The notes under the pieces are model-generated. The model was not told the origin of the DNA. It made no database searches and was given only the letters and a program-made list of their open reading frames with translations. The position numbers and the translations under genes are program-made. DNA of 64,000 bases, from assembly GCA_963693035.2 (NCBI GenBank), contig CAXMMQ010000003.1, positions 620,001-684,000 on the forward strand, in the 5' to 3' direction. Positions 51,586-59,996 of this stretch are shown piece by piece (positions within the stretch are counted from its first letter, which is position 1; every line of letters begins with the position of its first letter). Origin of the DNA: Lichenicoccus sp963693035. Its GTDB lineage: Bacteria; Pseudomonadota; Alphaproteobacteria; Acetobacterales; Acetobacteraceae.

Positions 51586-52980
51586 TCAGAGCACCTTGCC
51601 AGGATTGAGCAGGTTCCGCGGATCGAGCGCCTGCTTGATCGTCCGCATCAGGCCGAGCTCGACCTCGCCGCGGGTGTACGGCAGCCAGCGCTTCTTGCTC
51701 AGCCCGATGCCGTGCTCGGCCGAAACCGTGCCGCCGAAGCGCTGCACCGTTTCATAGACCGCCGACTGAATGATTTCCTTGGGCTGGGGGGATGCACCGG
51801 GCAGGCACGATACGATGTGCAGGTTGCCGTCCGCGATATGGCCGTAGAACAGCGCGGCCACGCCGGGCAGCCGTTGCTGCAAGGTGCCCCGGCAGGCCTG
51901 TGCGAACACGTCGATGGCGCCGACCGGCAGCCCGATATCGAAGGATTCGTGCATGCCCAGCACCTGCACGAACTCGCCCGCCGCATCGCGGGTGCGCCAG
52001 AACGCCTGGACGTCGGCAAGCGACTGCGCCACCGCGGCGTCGGTCGCGATGCCGGTCTCGGCCCGGCCTTCGAGCCAGGACTGGAAGCGGTCGGGGTCGA
52101 TCGCGGCGTCGCTGCCATGCGTCTCGACCAGCACATAGAAGGCATGCCCGCCGCCTAGCGGGTTGCGCACCCCGCTCATGCTGGTGACCACGTCCCAGTA
52201 GTCGGGCCACATCACCTCGAAGGCGGAGAGCTGCGCGCCCAGCTCCCGACGGGCACTCTGCAGCAGTGCCAGCACCCGGTCGTAGTCCGCGACGCCGCAC
52301 AGCGCCGCCGAGACCGAGGCCGGCTGGGGGAACAGCCGCAGCACCGCGCGGGTGATGATGCCGAGCGTGCCCTCGCTGCCGATGAAGAGCTGCCGCAGGT
52401 CGTAGCCGGCATTGTTCTTCAGCATCTTGTTCAGGCTGGTCATGACGGTGCCGTCCGGCAGCACCACCTCCAGCCCCAACACCAGCTCGCGGGCCATACC
52501 ATAGCGCAGCACGCGGTTGCCGCCGGCATTGGTGGAGAGGTTGCCGCCGATCGCGCACGAGCCGCGCGCGCCGAGATCGAGCGGCATCAGGAACCCGGCA
52601 TCCGCCGCCGCCTGCTGCACCCGTTCAAGCGGCGTGCCCGCCCGGACCGTGATGGTGGAAGCGGCCGGATCGATCTCCTCGATGCCGACCAGGCGCTCGA
52701 GCGACAGCGCGATGCCGCCCGCGATCGGCAACGCACCGCCGCACAGCCCGGTCAGCCCACCCTGCGGCACCACGGCGACGGCGTGCGCTGCACAGATGCG
52801 CATCGCGGCGGCGACACCCTCGGTGCTGTCCGGTCGCACCACCGCAAGCGGCCGGACCGCGTCAAGCGAGCTCCAGTCGCGCAGGTTGCGGGTCGGGATG
52901 GCGTCGCCCGCGAGCACGGCACTGCCGAGGGCGGCCTGCAGGTCGGCGACGACATCGCGGCTGGTATGGTCGTCCGGCAT
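51586..52980 (-). CDS. FAD-linked 2-hydroxyacid dehydrogenase paralogue
   Basis: A 464-residue flavoprotein. The FAD domain shows VPQGGLTGLCGGALPIAGGI, GARGSCAIGGNLSTNAGGNR and QLFIGSEGTLGIITRA. The C-terminal half has ALFYGHIADGNLHIV and SAEHGIGLSKKRWLPYTRGE. It differs from the 25.3-kb paralogue in the substrate half. Its ATG shares one base with the stop of the DapA-family gene upstream, so it is the third gene of a deoR-dapA-like-oxidase unit. It could oxidise a hydroxyacid produced by that pathway. Confidence 0.88.
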   Translation of the reverse strand: MPDDHTSRDVVADLQAALGSAVLAGDAIPTRNLRDWSSLDAVRPLAVVRPDSTEGVAAAMRICAAHAVAVVPQGGLTGLCGGALPIAGGIALSLERLVGIEEIDPAASTITVRAGTPLERVQQAAADAGFLMPLDLGARGSCAIGGNLSTNAGGNRVLRYGMARELVLGLEVVLPDGTVMTSLNKMLKNNAGYDLRQLFIGSEGTLGIITRAVLRLFPQPASVSAALCGVADYDRVLALLQSARRELGAQLSAFEVMWPDYWDVVTSMSGVRNPLGGGHAFYVLVETHGSDAAIDPDRFQSWLEGRAETGIATDAAVAQSLADVQAFWRTRDAAGEFVQVLGMHESFDIGLPVGAIDVFAQACRGTLQQRLPGVAALFYGHIADGNLHIVSCLPGASPQPKEIIQSAVYETVQRFGGTVSAEHGIGLSKKRWLPYTRGEVELGLMRTIKQALDPRNLLNPGKVL

Positions 52981-53879
52981 CAGCGCTCGCCCTGCAGGCG
53001 GCGCAAGGCGTCGAGCGCCCCGGCGCCGTACCCGGCCGGGGCGGCGACCAGCGGCGCCCGCACCCGGGCCCAGGCCTGGTCGCCGCGCTGCGCCGCCATG
53101 ATGGATTTCAGCGCCGGCACGAACGGCCCGCGTATCAGACCGGCGATCCCGGTCATGGTGGGCTCGGCCGCGTCTCCCTCGAACATCGCCCGCACTGCCT
53201 CGGGGGCGATGTTGGACAGGCCGCAGATCGTGCCGGCCGCACCCGCCCGCAGGCTGCGCGCGATATCCGGCTCGTGCCCGACCAGGATCGCCAGCGCCGG
53301 CGCCGCGTCGCGGTAGGCCAGCACGCTGTCGAACCGGCCGCTGCTGTCCTTGATGCCCGCGACCAGGACGCCGTGGCGCTTGCGCAGCGCCGCCGCTGTC
53401 GCCGGAGGCACGGCGATGCCGCTGACCTGCGGGATGTTGTAGAGCGTCAGCCGCAGCCTCGGATCATCGATGCCGTCGATCAGCACCCAAAAGGCCTCCG
53501 TCAGCCCCTCGGGCGTCACGTCGCGGTAGAAGTACGGCGGCAGCGCCAGCATGTGAGTAAGGCCGAAGCCGAGCGCCTGGCGGGTCAGGGCGATCGCGTC
53601 CGGCACAGCCGGCATGCCGACGCCGAGCGCGAGGCGCGTCGCCGGGATACCGTGGCGCAGCAGCGCGCGCACCGCGGACAGGCGTTCGGCGGCGGAGAAC
53701 GAGGTGCCCTCCCCGGTGGTGCCGAACAGCAGCACGCCATCGCAGCCGGACGCGATCAGCGCCGAGGCATGATCGGCGAGACGGCCCTCATCGACCGCCC
53801 CATGCGCCTCCAGTGGTGTCGCCGCGGCAACCCAGTGGCCCGCGATGAAGTCCGCCAAGCGCTCGCCTCCCTGCCTCAT
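52980..53879 (-). CDS. DapA-family aldolase
   Basis: A 299-residue class I (beta/alpha)8 lyase with the full catalytic set. It has GTTGEGTSFSAAE (Thr-Thr pair), PPYFYRDVTPEG, LTLYNIPQVSG (Tyr) and VAGIKDSSGRFD (Schiff-base Lys). The canonical lysA/dapA context is missing and regulation by the adjacent DeoR gene is likely, so a keto-deoxy sugar-acid aldolase is favoured over DHDPS. It overlaps the regulator stop by four bases and the FAD oxidase by one. The 30.3-kb DapA relative has a different active-site motif, so the two are not duplicates in function. Confidence 0.87.
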   Translation of the reverse strand: MRQGGERLADFIAGHWVAAATPLEAHGAVDEGRLADHASALIASGCDGVLLFGTTGEGTSFSAAERLSAVRALLRHGIPATRLALGVGMPAVPDAIALTRQALGFGLTHMLALPPYFYRDVTPEGLTEAFWVLIDGIDDPRLRLTLYNIPQVSGIAVPPATAAALRKRHGVLVAGIKDSSGRFDSVLAYRDAAPALAILVGHEPDIARSLRAGAAGTICGLSNIAPEAVRAMFEGDAAEPTMTGIAGLIRGPFVPALKSIMAAQRGDQAWARVRAPLVAAPAGYGAGALDALRRLQGER

Positions 53880-54700
53880 GACGCCACCACGATCTTGACG
53901 CCGGCTTCCTCGAGCGCCGCCAGCAGGTCGCCTTCCGGCTGGGCCTCGGTGACCAGATATTCGATGCGATCGAAATCGGCCACCAGCGCGAAGGCCTGGA
54001 TGTCGAACTTGCTGCTGTCAGCCAGGATGATGGTGCGCTCGCAGGCGGCCATCATCTCCTTGGTCGCGGTCGCCTCCTCCAGCTTGCTGATCGAGCAGCC
54101 CTTGGCCGACAGGCCGGACACCCCGATCACCGCGGTATCGACCGAGATCTGCGGCATGGCGGCGAAGCCCGCGAAGCCCACCATCACCTGCGACGACGCG
54201 ATATAGGTGCCGCCGAGGACATAGACCGCCCGCACCGCCTGCTCCGGCAGCAGGGTGGGGATGTGCAGGCTGTTGGTGACGATGGTGAGATCGCGCAGGT
54301 CGCGTATGGCGTCCGCAAAGCAGGCGATGCTCGAGCCCGCGTTCACCATCAGGGTTTCGCGGTCGCGGATCAGGCGTGCCGCCGCGCGGCCGATGCGCTC
54401 CTTTGCGTGCCGGTGCTTGTTCATGCGGCTGTCCAGCGTGGTCAGCGACGACGTCACCAGCCGTTCGCGCGGCACCGCGCCACCATGCGTGCGGACCAGC
54501 AGGCCGCGGTCCTCGAGCAGCGTCAGGTCGCGCCGGATGGTGTCGCGCGACACCCCGAACAGGCTGACCAGCTCGCCGGCCGAGACCTGGCCACGCTGCT
54601 TGACCAGCTCGACCAGTCTGGTCTGGCGCGCCGCCGGCAGGATCGCGCCGGCCCCTTCCTGGTCGCCGATCGCGTCCTGGTCGCCGGCCCTGAGCAGCAT
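53876..54700 (-). CDS. DeoR-family transcriptional regulator
   Basis: A 274-residue sugar-responsive regulator. The helix-turn-helix is RQTRLVELVKQRGQVSAGEL through FGVSRDTIRRDLTLLEDRG. The effector domain (DeoRC) includes RIGRAAARLI, LMVNAGSSIACFADAI, TIVTNSLHIPTLL and ILADSSKFDIQAFA. DeoR proteins usually sense a phosphorylated sugar. It faces the kinase-transporter operon across a 173-base gap and leads its own leftward operon, so it probably controls both. Start MLLRAGDQDA at 54700 is tentative; a GTG nine bases upstream is possible. Confidence 0.88.
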   Translation of the reverse strand: MLLRAGDQDAIGDQEGAGAILPAARQTRLVELVKQRGQVSAGELVSLFGVSRDTIRRDLTLLEDRGLLVRTHGGAVPRERLVTSSLTTLDSRMNKHRHAKERIGRAAARLIRDRETLMVNAGSSIACFADAIRDLRDLTIVTNSLHIPTLLPEQAVRAVYVLGGTYIASSQVMVGFAGFAAMPQISVDTAVIGVSGLSAKGCSISKLEEATATKEMMAACERTIILADSSKFDIQAFALVADFDRIEYLVTEAQPEGDLLAALEEAGVKIVVAS

Positions 54701-54742
54701 GTCGTCCACCCGGCATCCCCTGACCGCCCTGCATGCCGGCAT

Positions 54743-54774
54743 AGCATCAACACGCATGATACACCAGTGATGCT
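54743..54774. promoter_or_regulatory. inverted repeat AGCATCA...TGATGCT, candidate DeoR operator
   Basis: Two perfect seven-base arms, AGCATCA and TGATGCT, are separated by 18 bases, between the divergent regulator and kinase genes. The right arm ends two bases before a TTGACA box. Position and symmetry suit an operator for the adjacent DeoR-type regulator. Confidence 0.5.
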
Positions 54775-54776
54775 GC

Positions 54777-54805
54777 TTGACACCGTGCACGTTACCGCAG
54801 ATAAA
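54777..54805 (+). promoter_or_regulatory. putative sigma-70 promoter of the kinase-transporter operon
   Basis: A perfect -35 box TTGACA (54777-54782) is followed after 17 bases by GATAAA (54800-54805) as a fair -10 box. The kinase start lies about 70 bases downstream, with a GGGGAGGA ribosome site. The candidate operator lies just upstream. Confidence 0.5.
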
Positions 54806-54873
54806 CGCATCCGTCCGCATGGTTTGACAGCAAGACAACGCAGAACGTTGCGCGGCCGCCACGGGGAGGATGA

Positions 54874-56112
54874 ATGGCTGACTGGGCCACCGAATATCAT
54901 CGCGCCGCGCTGCGTCTCGACGCGCTGACGGCCCGTGCGCGGTTGACCCTGTGCGGCCTGTCTGCCTGTGTCGATGCGACGATCTCCCTGCATGACGCGC
55001 TGCCGGTGCTGCTCAGCGGCGGCAACCCGCAGGCGGCGGCGTTCGCCGACCTGCTGCTGGCTCGCGCCACCGCCGGGATCGGCGGCGAGATGCGTGTCGA
55101 CTGGCCGGACGGCCCGGACTGGCTGGACCGGCGGCTGACCTTCCGTCATGCGCTCGGCGGCACCGGGCCACACGCCGCCCGGGTGCTGACCCATCTCGGC
55201 GCGCCTTCCCTGCTGGCGCTCGCAACGCGCAGTCCGGAGCAGCTGGCGGTGCTGGACCCCCGGATGCGGCTCGCGCGGGACGGCCGGTCGGTCGAGGTCG
55301 CGCACCTGTCACCGACCGGTGCGAACGTCACCAAGATCTACATCTTCGAGTTCACCGCCGGGCGGCTGCTCGGCGGGGCCCGGCTCGCGCGTTCGTCGCG
55401 GATCATCGTGCGGTTCAACGATCCCGGCCTCGAGGACGATGCGGAGTTCGCCGGGCTGAGCAGGCGACTTGCCGGAGAAGCCGGCGCCGCCGTGCTGTCC
55501 GGCTATAATGGTATCGGCGGCGGCGACATGCGGGCGGCACTTGCCCTCACCCGCTCGCTGATCGCCAGATGGCAGCGGGACGAACCGCTGCTGATCCATC
55601 TGGAGCTCGCCGGCTACGACCGAGACGCCTATCGCGACACGGTGCTGGAGGGGCTCGCCGGACGGATCACCTCGCTCGGGCTGAGCCTGTCCGAATACCA
55701 AGCGCTGATGCCCAAGCAGGCGCCGCTCGCCGAGGGCATGGCGGATGTGGCACGACGCCTCGGCCTGCGGCGGGTGTGCGTGCACGCCGACAACTGGGCG
55801 GCCGCGGTGACGACGGGGGATGTCGCGCGCGAACGCGAGGCGCTGCTCGTCGGCTGCCTGCTGGCCGGCAGCAGGGCCGCGTCCGGGACCGTCGCGAGGC
55901 CGACGGGAGCATTCCCCGAGGCGCAGTTCGAGGCGCCGCCGGAGGCCTCGGGCGCGACCGGAGAGTGGCGGTTCGTGTCCGTCTCGGCACCCTACCTGCC
56001 CAGTCCCGCCACCACGCTCGGGCTCGGCGACACCTTCATGGCCGGCTGCCTGCTCGTGCTCGGGCAACGAGGCCAGGACAAGACAGAAACAAACCAGGGA
56101 ACGTCCAGATGA
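54874..56112 (+). CDS. ADP-dependent glucokinase/phosphofructokinase-family sugar kinase
   Basis: A 412-residue kinase. The N-terminal TLCGLSACVDATISLHDAL matches the NACVD opening of ADP-dependent kinases. It continues with RHALGGTGPHAARVLTHLG and VTKIYIFEFTAG. LLIHLELAGYD carries the conserved catalytic-region Glu. Near the end, TTLGLGDTFMAG supplies the GLGD base-binding/catalytic Asp. Length and order fit the archaeal/eukaryal ADPGK-ADPPFK family better than ribokinases (about 310 aa, GAGD). It probably phosphorylates the sugar brought in by the ABC transporter encoded next; the binding-protein gene overlaps by four bases. ADP versus ATP use is not proven by sequence. Confidence 0.75.
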   Translation: MADWATEYHRAALRLDALTARARLTLCGLSACVDATISLHDALPVLLSGGNPQAAAFADLLLARATAGIGGEMRVDWPDGPDWLDRRLTFRHALGGTGPHAARVLTHLGAPSLLALATRSPEQLAVLDPRMRLARDGRSVEVAHLSPTGANVTKIYIFEFTAGRLLGGARLARSSRIIVRFNDPGLEDDAEFAGLSRRLAGEAGAAVLSGYNGIGGGDMRAALALTRSLIARWQRDEPLLIHLELAGYDRDAYRDTVLEGLAGRITSLGLSLSEYQALMPKQAPLAEGMADVARRLGLRRVCVHADNWAAAVTTGDVAREREALLVGCLLAGSRAASGTVARPTGAFPEAQFEAPPEASGATGEWRFVSVSAPYLPSPATTLGLGDTFMAGCLLVLGQRGQDKTETNQGTSR

Positions 56113-57431
56113 ACTCTTCGAAGAAACTCGGCGCCGCCTTGGCGGTCGCAGCCTCGCTGACCTGCGCGGGCACCGCGGACGCCGCGACCACGATCACCAT
56201 CGCGACCGTGAACAACTCCGACATGATCGTGATGGAGAAACTCTCCTCGCAGTTCGAGGCGCAGAACCCGGACATCAAGCTGCACTGGGTGACGCTGGAG
56301 GAGAATGTGCTGCGCCAGCGGGTGACCACCGACATCGCGACGCATTCCGGACAGCTCGACCTCATCACCGTGGGCGTCTACGAGGTGCCGATCTGGGGCA
56401 AGCTCGGCTGGCTGTCGTCGTTCACCGATATCCCGGCCTCGTACAGGGTCGATGACCTGCTGTCTCCGATCCGCAACGCACTCACCGTCGATGGGAAGCT
56501 CGATGCCGTACCGTTCTATGGCGAGAGCACGTTCACCATGTATCGGACCGACCTGTTCCGAGCCAAGAACCTCGCCATGCCCGAGCATCCGACCTGGACC
56601 CAGCTCGCCGACCTTGCCGGCAAGATCAACGACCCGGCGCACGGCGTGTACGGGATCTGCCTGCGCGGCAAGCCGGGCTGGGGCGAGAACATGGGCACCA
56701 TCGCCGACATGGCGAACAGCTTCGGCGGCCGCTATTTCGACATGGACTGGCATCCGCAATTCACCTCGGCGCCGTGGCGGCAGGCGGTGAGTTTCTACGT
56801 CAAGCTGCTGCATGATTCCGGGCCGCCGGGCGTGGTCTCGAACGGCTACAACGAGACGCTGGCGCTGTTCGCCAGCGGCAAGTGCGGCATGTGGGTCGAT
56901 GCGACAGTATCGGCGAGTTTCCTGAACAACCCCGCAACCAGCAAGGTCGCGGGCAATGTCGGCTATGCCGCGACGCCGTTCGAGACCACCAAGGTCGGCT
57001 CGCACTATCTGTGGGCCTGGACGCTGGCGGTGCCGAAGACCTCGCGCAAGGCCGAGGCCGCCAAGCGCTTCGCGATCTGGGCGACGTCGCCGGCCTATAT
57101 CGAGCTGGTCGCCAAGACCAACGGCTGGGGCCAGGTGCCGCCCGGCACCCGCACCTCGACCTACCGGAACCCGGACTACCTGAAGGCGGCGCCCTATGCG
57201 CCGGCCGTCCTTGCCGCGATGCAGACCGCCGATCCGACGCATCCGGTCGAGCAGCCGGTGCCCTATACCGGGATCAGCTACGTCGGCATACCGGAATGGC
57301 AGGATATCGGCACCGATGTCGGCCAGCAGATCGCCGCCGCCGTGTCCGGCCAGGAGAGTGTCGACGACGCGCTCAAGCAGGCGCAGGCGGATACCGAGCG
57401 GGCGATGAAGCAGGGCGGCTATCTGCGGTAG
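56109..57431 (+). CDS. ABC sugar/polyol-binding periplasmic protein (SmoE-like)
   Basis: A 440-residue solute-binding protein with a signal peptide (AALAVAASLTCAGTADA). The mature start TTITIATVNNSDMIVMEKL is typical of the sorbitol/mannitol subgroup of family 1 binding proteins. Conserved parts are DLITVGVYEVPIWGKLGWL, VPFYGESTFTMYRTDLF, MWVDATVSASFLNNP and AWTLAVPKTSRKAEAAKRFA. It should deliver a sugar alcohol or monosaccharide to the two permeases encoded next. Its start overlaps the kinase stop (ATGA). Confidence 0.88.
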   Translation: MNSSKKLGAALAVAASLTCAGTADAATTITIATVNNSDMIVMEKLSSQFEAQNPDIKLHWVTLEENVLRQRVTTDIATHSGQLDLITVGVYEVPIWGKLGWLSSFTDIPASYRVDDLLSPIRNALTVDGKLDAVPFYGESTFTMYRTDLFRAKNLAMPEHPTWTQLADLAGKINDPAHGVYGICLRGKPGWGENMGTIADMANSFGGRYFDMDWHPQFTSAPWRQAVSFYVKLLHDSGPPGVVSNGYNETLALFASGKCGMWVDATVSASFLNNPATSKVAGNVGYAATPFETTKVGSHYLWAWTLAVPKTSRKAEAAKRFAIWATSPAYIELVAKTNGWGQVPPGTRTSTYRNPDYLKAAPYAPAVLAAMQTADPTHPVEQPVPYTGISYVGIPEWQDIGTDVGQQIAAAVSGQESVDDALKQAQADTERAMKQGGYLR

Positions 57432-57437
57432 GCGCCG

Positions 57438-58349
57438 GTGCATCTCTCCAGCGCAACGATTGCCCGGAACCCGCGCCGTCGCGCGCGGGCGCGAACGGCG
57501 GTGCAGGCGCGGCTGCTGCTGACGCCGGCGGTCTCGGTGCTCCTCGTCTGGATGATCGTGCCGCTGGCGCTCACGCTCTGGTTCTCGTTCCAGCGCTACA
57601 ACCTGCTGCGCCCGACCACCGGCTTCGCGGGCTTCGACAACTACAGCTACCTGCTCGGCGGCCACGATCTTTGGCTGTCGATCTGGAACACGGTACTGCT
57701 GGTCGGCGGGGTGCTGGCGGCGACCATCGTGCTCGGCACGCTGACCGCCGTGCTGCTCGACCAGCCGCTGATCGGCCGAGGGATCCTGCGGCTACTGTGC
57801 ATCGCGCCGTTCTTCGTGATGCCGACGGTGAGCGCGCTGATCTGGAAGAACCTGCTGCTGAATCCGGTGTCGGGATTGTTCGCGTGGCTCGCGCATCTCG
57901 TGCACGTAACCCCGGTCGACTGGTTCTCGAAGGTGCCGCTGCTCGCGATCGGCATCATCGTCGCCTGGCAGTGGATCCCGTTCGCCACCCTGATCCTGCT
58001 CACCGCCCTTCAATCGCTCGACCAGGAGCAGATGGAGGCGGCGCACATGGATGGTGCGGGTCCGGCCGCACGACTGCGCTACATCATGCTGCCGCATCTG
58101 GCACGCCCGATCAGCATCGTGGTGATGATCGAAACCATCTTCCTGCTGTCGGTGTTCGCCGAGATCCTGGTCACCACCAGCGGCGGCCCGGGCAGTGCGA
58201 GCACCAACCTGCCCTATCTGGTCTACAAGACCGCGCTGCTGCGCTACGACGTCGGTGGCGCATCGGCGGGCGGTATCGTGGCCGTAGTGCTCGCCAACAT
58301 CGTCGCCTTCTTCCTGGTGCGCAGCGTCGCCGCCAGCATGGAGCGCTGA
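57438..58349 (+). CDS. ABC sugar/polyol permease 1 (SmoF-like)
   Basis: A 303-residue inner-membrane permease. An Arg-rich N-terminus precedes LLTPAVSVLLVWMIVPLALT; six spans follow. The EAA loop for ATPase contact is MEAAHMDGAGPAARLRYIML. FFVMPTVSALIWKNLLLNP is characteristic of polyol permeases. It starts at a GTG six bases after the binding-protein gene and pairs with the next permease. Confidence 0.9.
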   Translation: MHLSSATIARNPRRRARARTAVQARLLLTPAVSVLLVWMIVPLALTLWFSFQRYNLLRPTTGFAGFDNYSYLLGGHDLWLSIWNTVLLVGGVLAATIVLGTLTAVLLDQPLIGRGILRLLCIAPFFVMPTVSALIWKNLLLNPVSGLFAWLAHLVHVTPVDWFSKVPLLAIGIIVAWQWIPFATLILLTALQSLDQEQMEAAHMDGAGPAARLRYIMLPHLARPISIVVMIETIFLLSVFAEILVTTSGGPGSASTNLPYLVYKTALLRYDVGGASAGGIVAVVLANIVAFFLVRSVAASMER

Positions 58350-58350
58350 C

Positions 58351-59175
58351 ATGCGACGCCCGGCCAACGCACAACGCGTCTCTTTGTCGCTCCTCGGCTG
58401 GATCGTCGGTGCCATCACCTTCTTTCCGATCTTCTGGATGGCGATCACCTCGGTGAAGACCGAGGCGCAGGCGATCTCGTCGACGCCGCTGCTGTTCTTC
58501 CGGCCCACCTTCGAGAACCTCGAGGGCATGCTGACCGGTGGCGACTACCTGCACTTCGCCACCAACAGCGTGATCGTCAGCGCGGGCTCGACCGCCATCG
58601 CGCTGCTGCTCGGCATCCCGGCCGCGTACGCGATGGCGTTCTATCCGACGCACAGGACCAAGGACCTGCTGCTCTGGATGCTGTCCACCAAGATGATGCC
58701 GTCGGTCGGCGTGCTGGTGCCGGTGTACCTTATCTTCCGCGATGCCGGCCTGCTCGACACGCGGATCGGCCTGGTCGGGATCTACACGCTCGCCAACCTG
58801 CCGATCGCGGTGTGGATGCTGTATTCGTTCTTTCGCGACGTGCCGCACGAGATCCTGGAGGCTGCGCGCATGGATGGCGCCGGGTTCTTCCAGCAGATGC
58901 TCTGGCTGCTGCTGCCGCTGGCGGCCCCCGGCATCGCGGCCACCGGTCTGCTCTCGATCATCCTGAGCTGGAACGAGACCTTCTGGTCGATCAACCTCAC
59001 CTCGTCCGACGCGGCGCCGCTGACCGCCTTCATCGCCTCGTTCTCGAGCCCGGAGGGGTTGTTCTGGGCCAGGTTGTCGGCGGCATCGGTGCTGGCGATC
59101 GCACCGATCCTCGCACTCGGCTGGGTGACGCAACGCCAACTCGTCCGTGGCCTCACCTTCGGCGCAGTCAAATGA
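58351..59175 (+). CDS. ABC sugar/polyol permease 2 (SmoG-like)
   Basis: A 274-residue permease of the MalG class. Landmarks are FFPIFWMAITSVKTEAQA, MLSTKMMPSVGVLVPVYLIF, the EAA loop EILEAARMDGAGFFQQMLWL and AFIASFSSPEGLFWARLSA. It begins one base after permease 1. No ATP-binding subunit follows: the next gene is a dehydrogenase. The transporter must therefore borrow an ATPase from elsewhere in the genome. Confidence 0.9.
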   Translation: MRRPANAQRVSLSLLGWIVGAITFFPIFWMAITSVKTEAQAISSTPLLFFRPTFENLEGMLTGGDYLHFATNSVIVSAGSTAIALLLGIPAAYAMAFYPTHRTKDLLLWMLSTKMMPSVGVLVPVYLIFRDAGLLDTRIGLVGIYTLANLPIAVWMLYSFFRDVPHEILEAARMDGAGFFQQMLWLLLPLAAPGIAATGLLSIILSWNETFWSINLTSSDAAPLTAFIASFSSPEGLFWARLSAASVLAIAPILALGWVTQRQLVRGLTFGAVK

Positions 59176-59193
59176 GCGCAGCAGGAGAAACCG

Positions 59194-59967
59194 ATGTATC
59201 TTGAGAAATACCGGCTGCACGGCCGCACCGCCTTCATCACCGGCGGCGGGCGCGGCATCGGCCTGGCTGCAGCGCATGCGTTCGCGGAGGCGGGCGCGCG
59301 CGTGGTGATCTCGGACCATTCGGAAACCCTGCTCGCCGAGGGCCTCGCGACGCTCCGCGAGGCGGGACGCGACGCGCATGGCGTGGTGCTCGACGTCACC
59401 CGTCCGGCTGATGTGAAGCGCGTTGCCGACGACGCCCAGGACCGGTTCGGCCCGGTCGACATCCTGTTCGCGAACGCCGGCATCAACTGGCCCGACATCG
59501 GCGGCGAGGACATGAGCGACGAGGCCTGGCTGCGAATGATCGACGTCAACCTCAACGGCGTGTTCTGGTGCTGCCGCTCCTTCGGCGCCCACATGCTGGA
59601 GCGCGGACGCGGCAGCATCGTCACCACCGGCTCGATGTCCGGCCTGATCTGCAACCGTCCGCAGCGGCAGGCGCACTACAACGCCGCCAAGGCCGGCGTG
59701 CATCACCTGAGCAAATCGCTCGCCGGCGAATGGGCAGCGCGCGGCGTGCGCGTCAACAGCGTGGCACCCGGCTACATCGATACCACGATGTCGGGCGGCG
59801 GCCTGCGCACCGCGGGTCTCGGCGAGGTCTGGCTCGAGGCGACCCCGATGCGACGCGCCGGCACCGCCGAGGAGATCGCCTCGGTGGCGCTGTTCCTCGC
59901 GTCGGACGCGTCCAGCCTGCTGACCGGCTCCGTCATCGTCGCCGATGCCGGCTACTGCGTCTGGTAG
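59194..59967 (+). CDS. short-chain dehydrogenase (polyol/sugar oxidoreductase)
   Basis: A classical 257-residue SDR: AFITGGGRGIGLAAAHAF binds NAD(P), LFANAGINWP is the NAG motif, and the catalytic Ser and Tyr-Lys lie in TTGSMSGLICN and HYNAAKAGV. An Asp-type residue after beta-2 (VVISDHSETL) suggests NAD. The end SVIVADAGYCVW matches SDRs of sugar alcohol metabolism. Sitting between the polyol transporter and the aldolase-like gene, it is the probable polyol-to-ketose step. Confidence 0.9.
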   Translation: MYLEKYRLHGRTAFITGGGRGIGLAAAHAFAEAGARVVISDHSETLLAEGLATLREAGRDAHGVVLDVTRPADVKRVADDAQDRFGPVDILFANAGINWPDIGGEDMSDEAWLRMIDVNLNGVFWCCRSFGAHMLERGRGSIVTTGSMSGLICNRPQRQAHYNAAKAGVHHLSKSLAGEWAARGVRVNSVAPGYIDTTMSGGGLRTAGLGEVWLEATPMRRAGTAEEIASVALFLASDASSLLTGSVIVADAGYCVW

Positions 59968-59996
59968 CGCCACATTTCACTGACAGGAAGAATTCA

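Noticed and set aside
54824..54829. Additional TTGACA nearer the kinase gene
   Set aside because: The sequence 17 bases downstream (gttgcg) does not resemble a -10 box.
58171..59973. 600-codon open frame on the minus strand
   Set aside because: It is antisense to ABC permease 2 and the SDR, both of which have complete family motifs.
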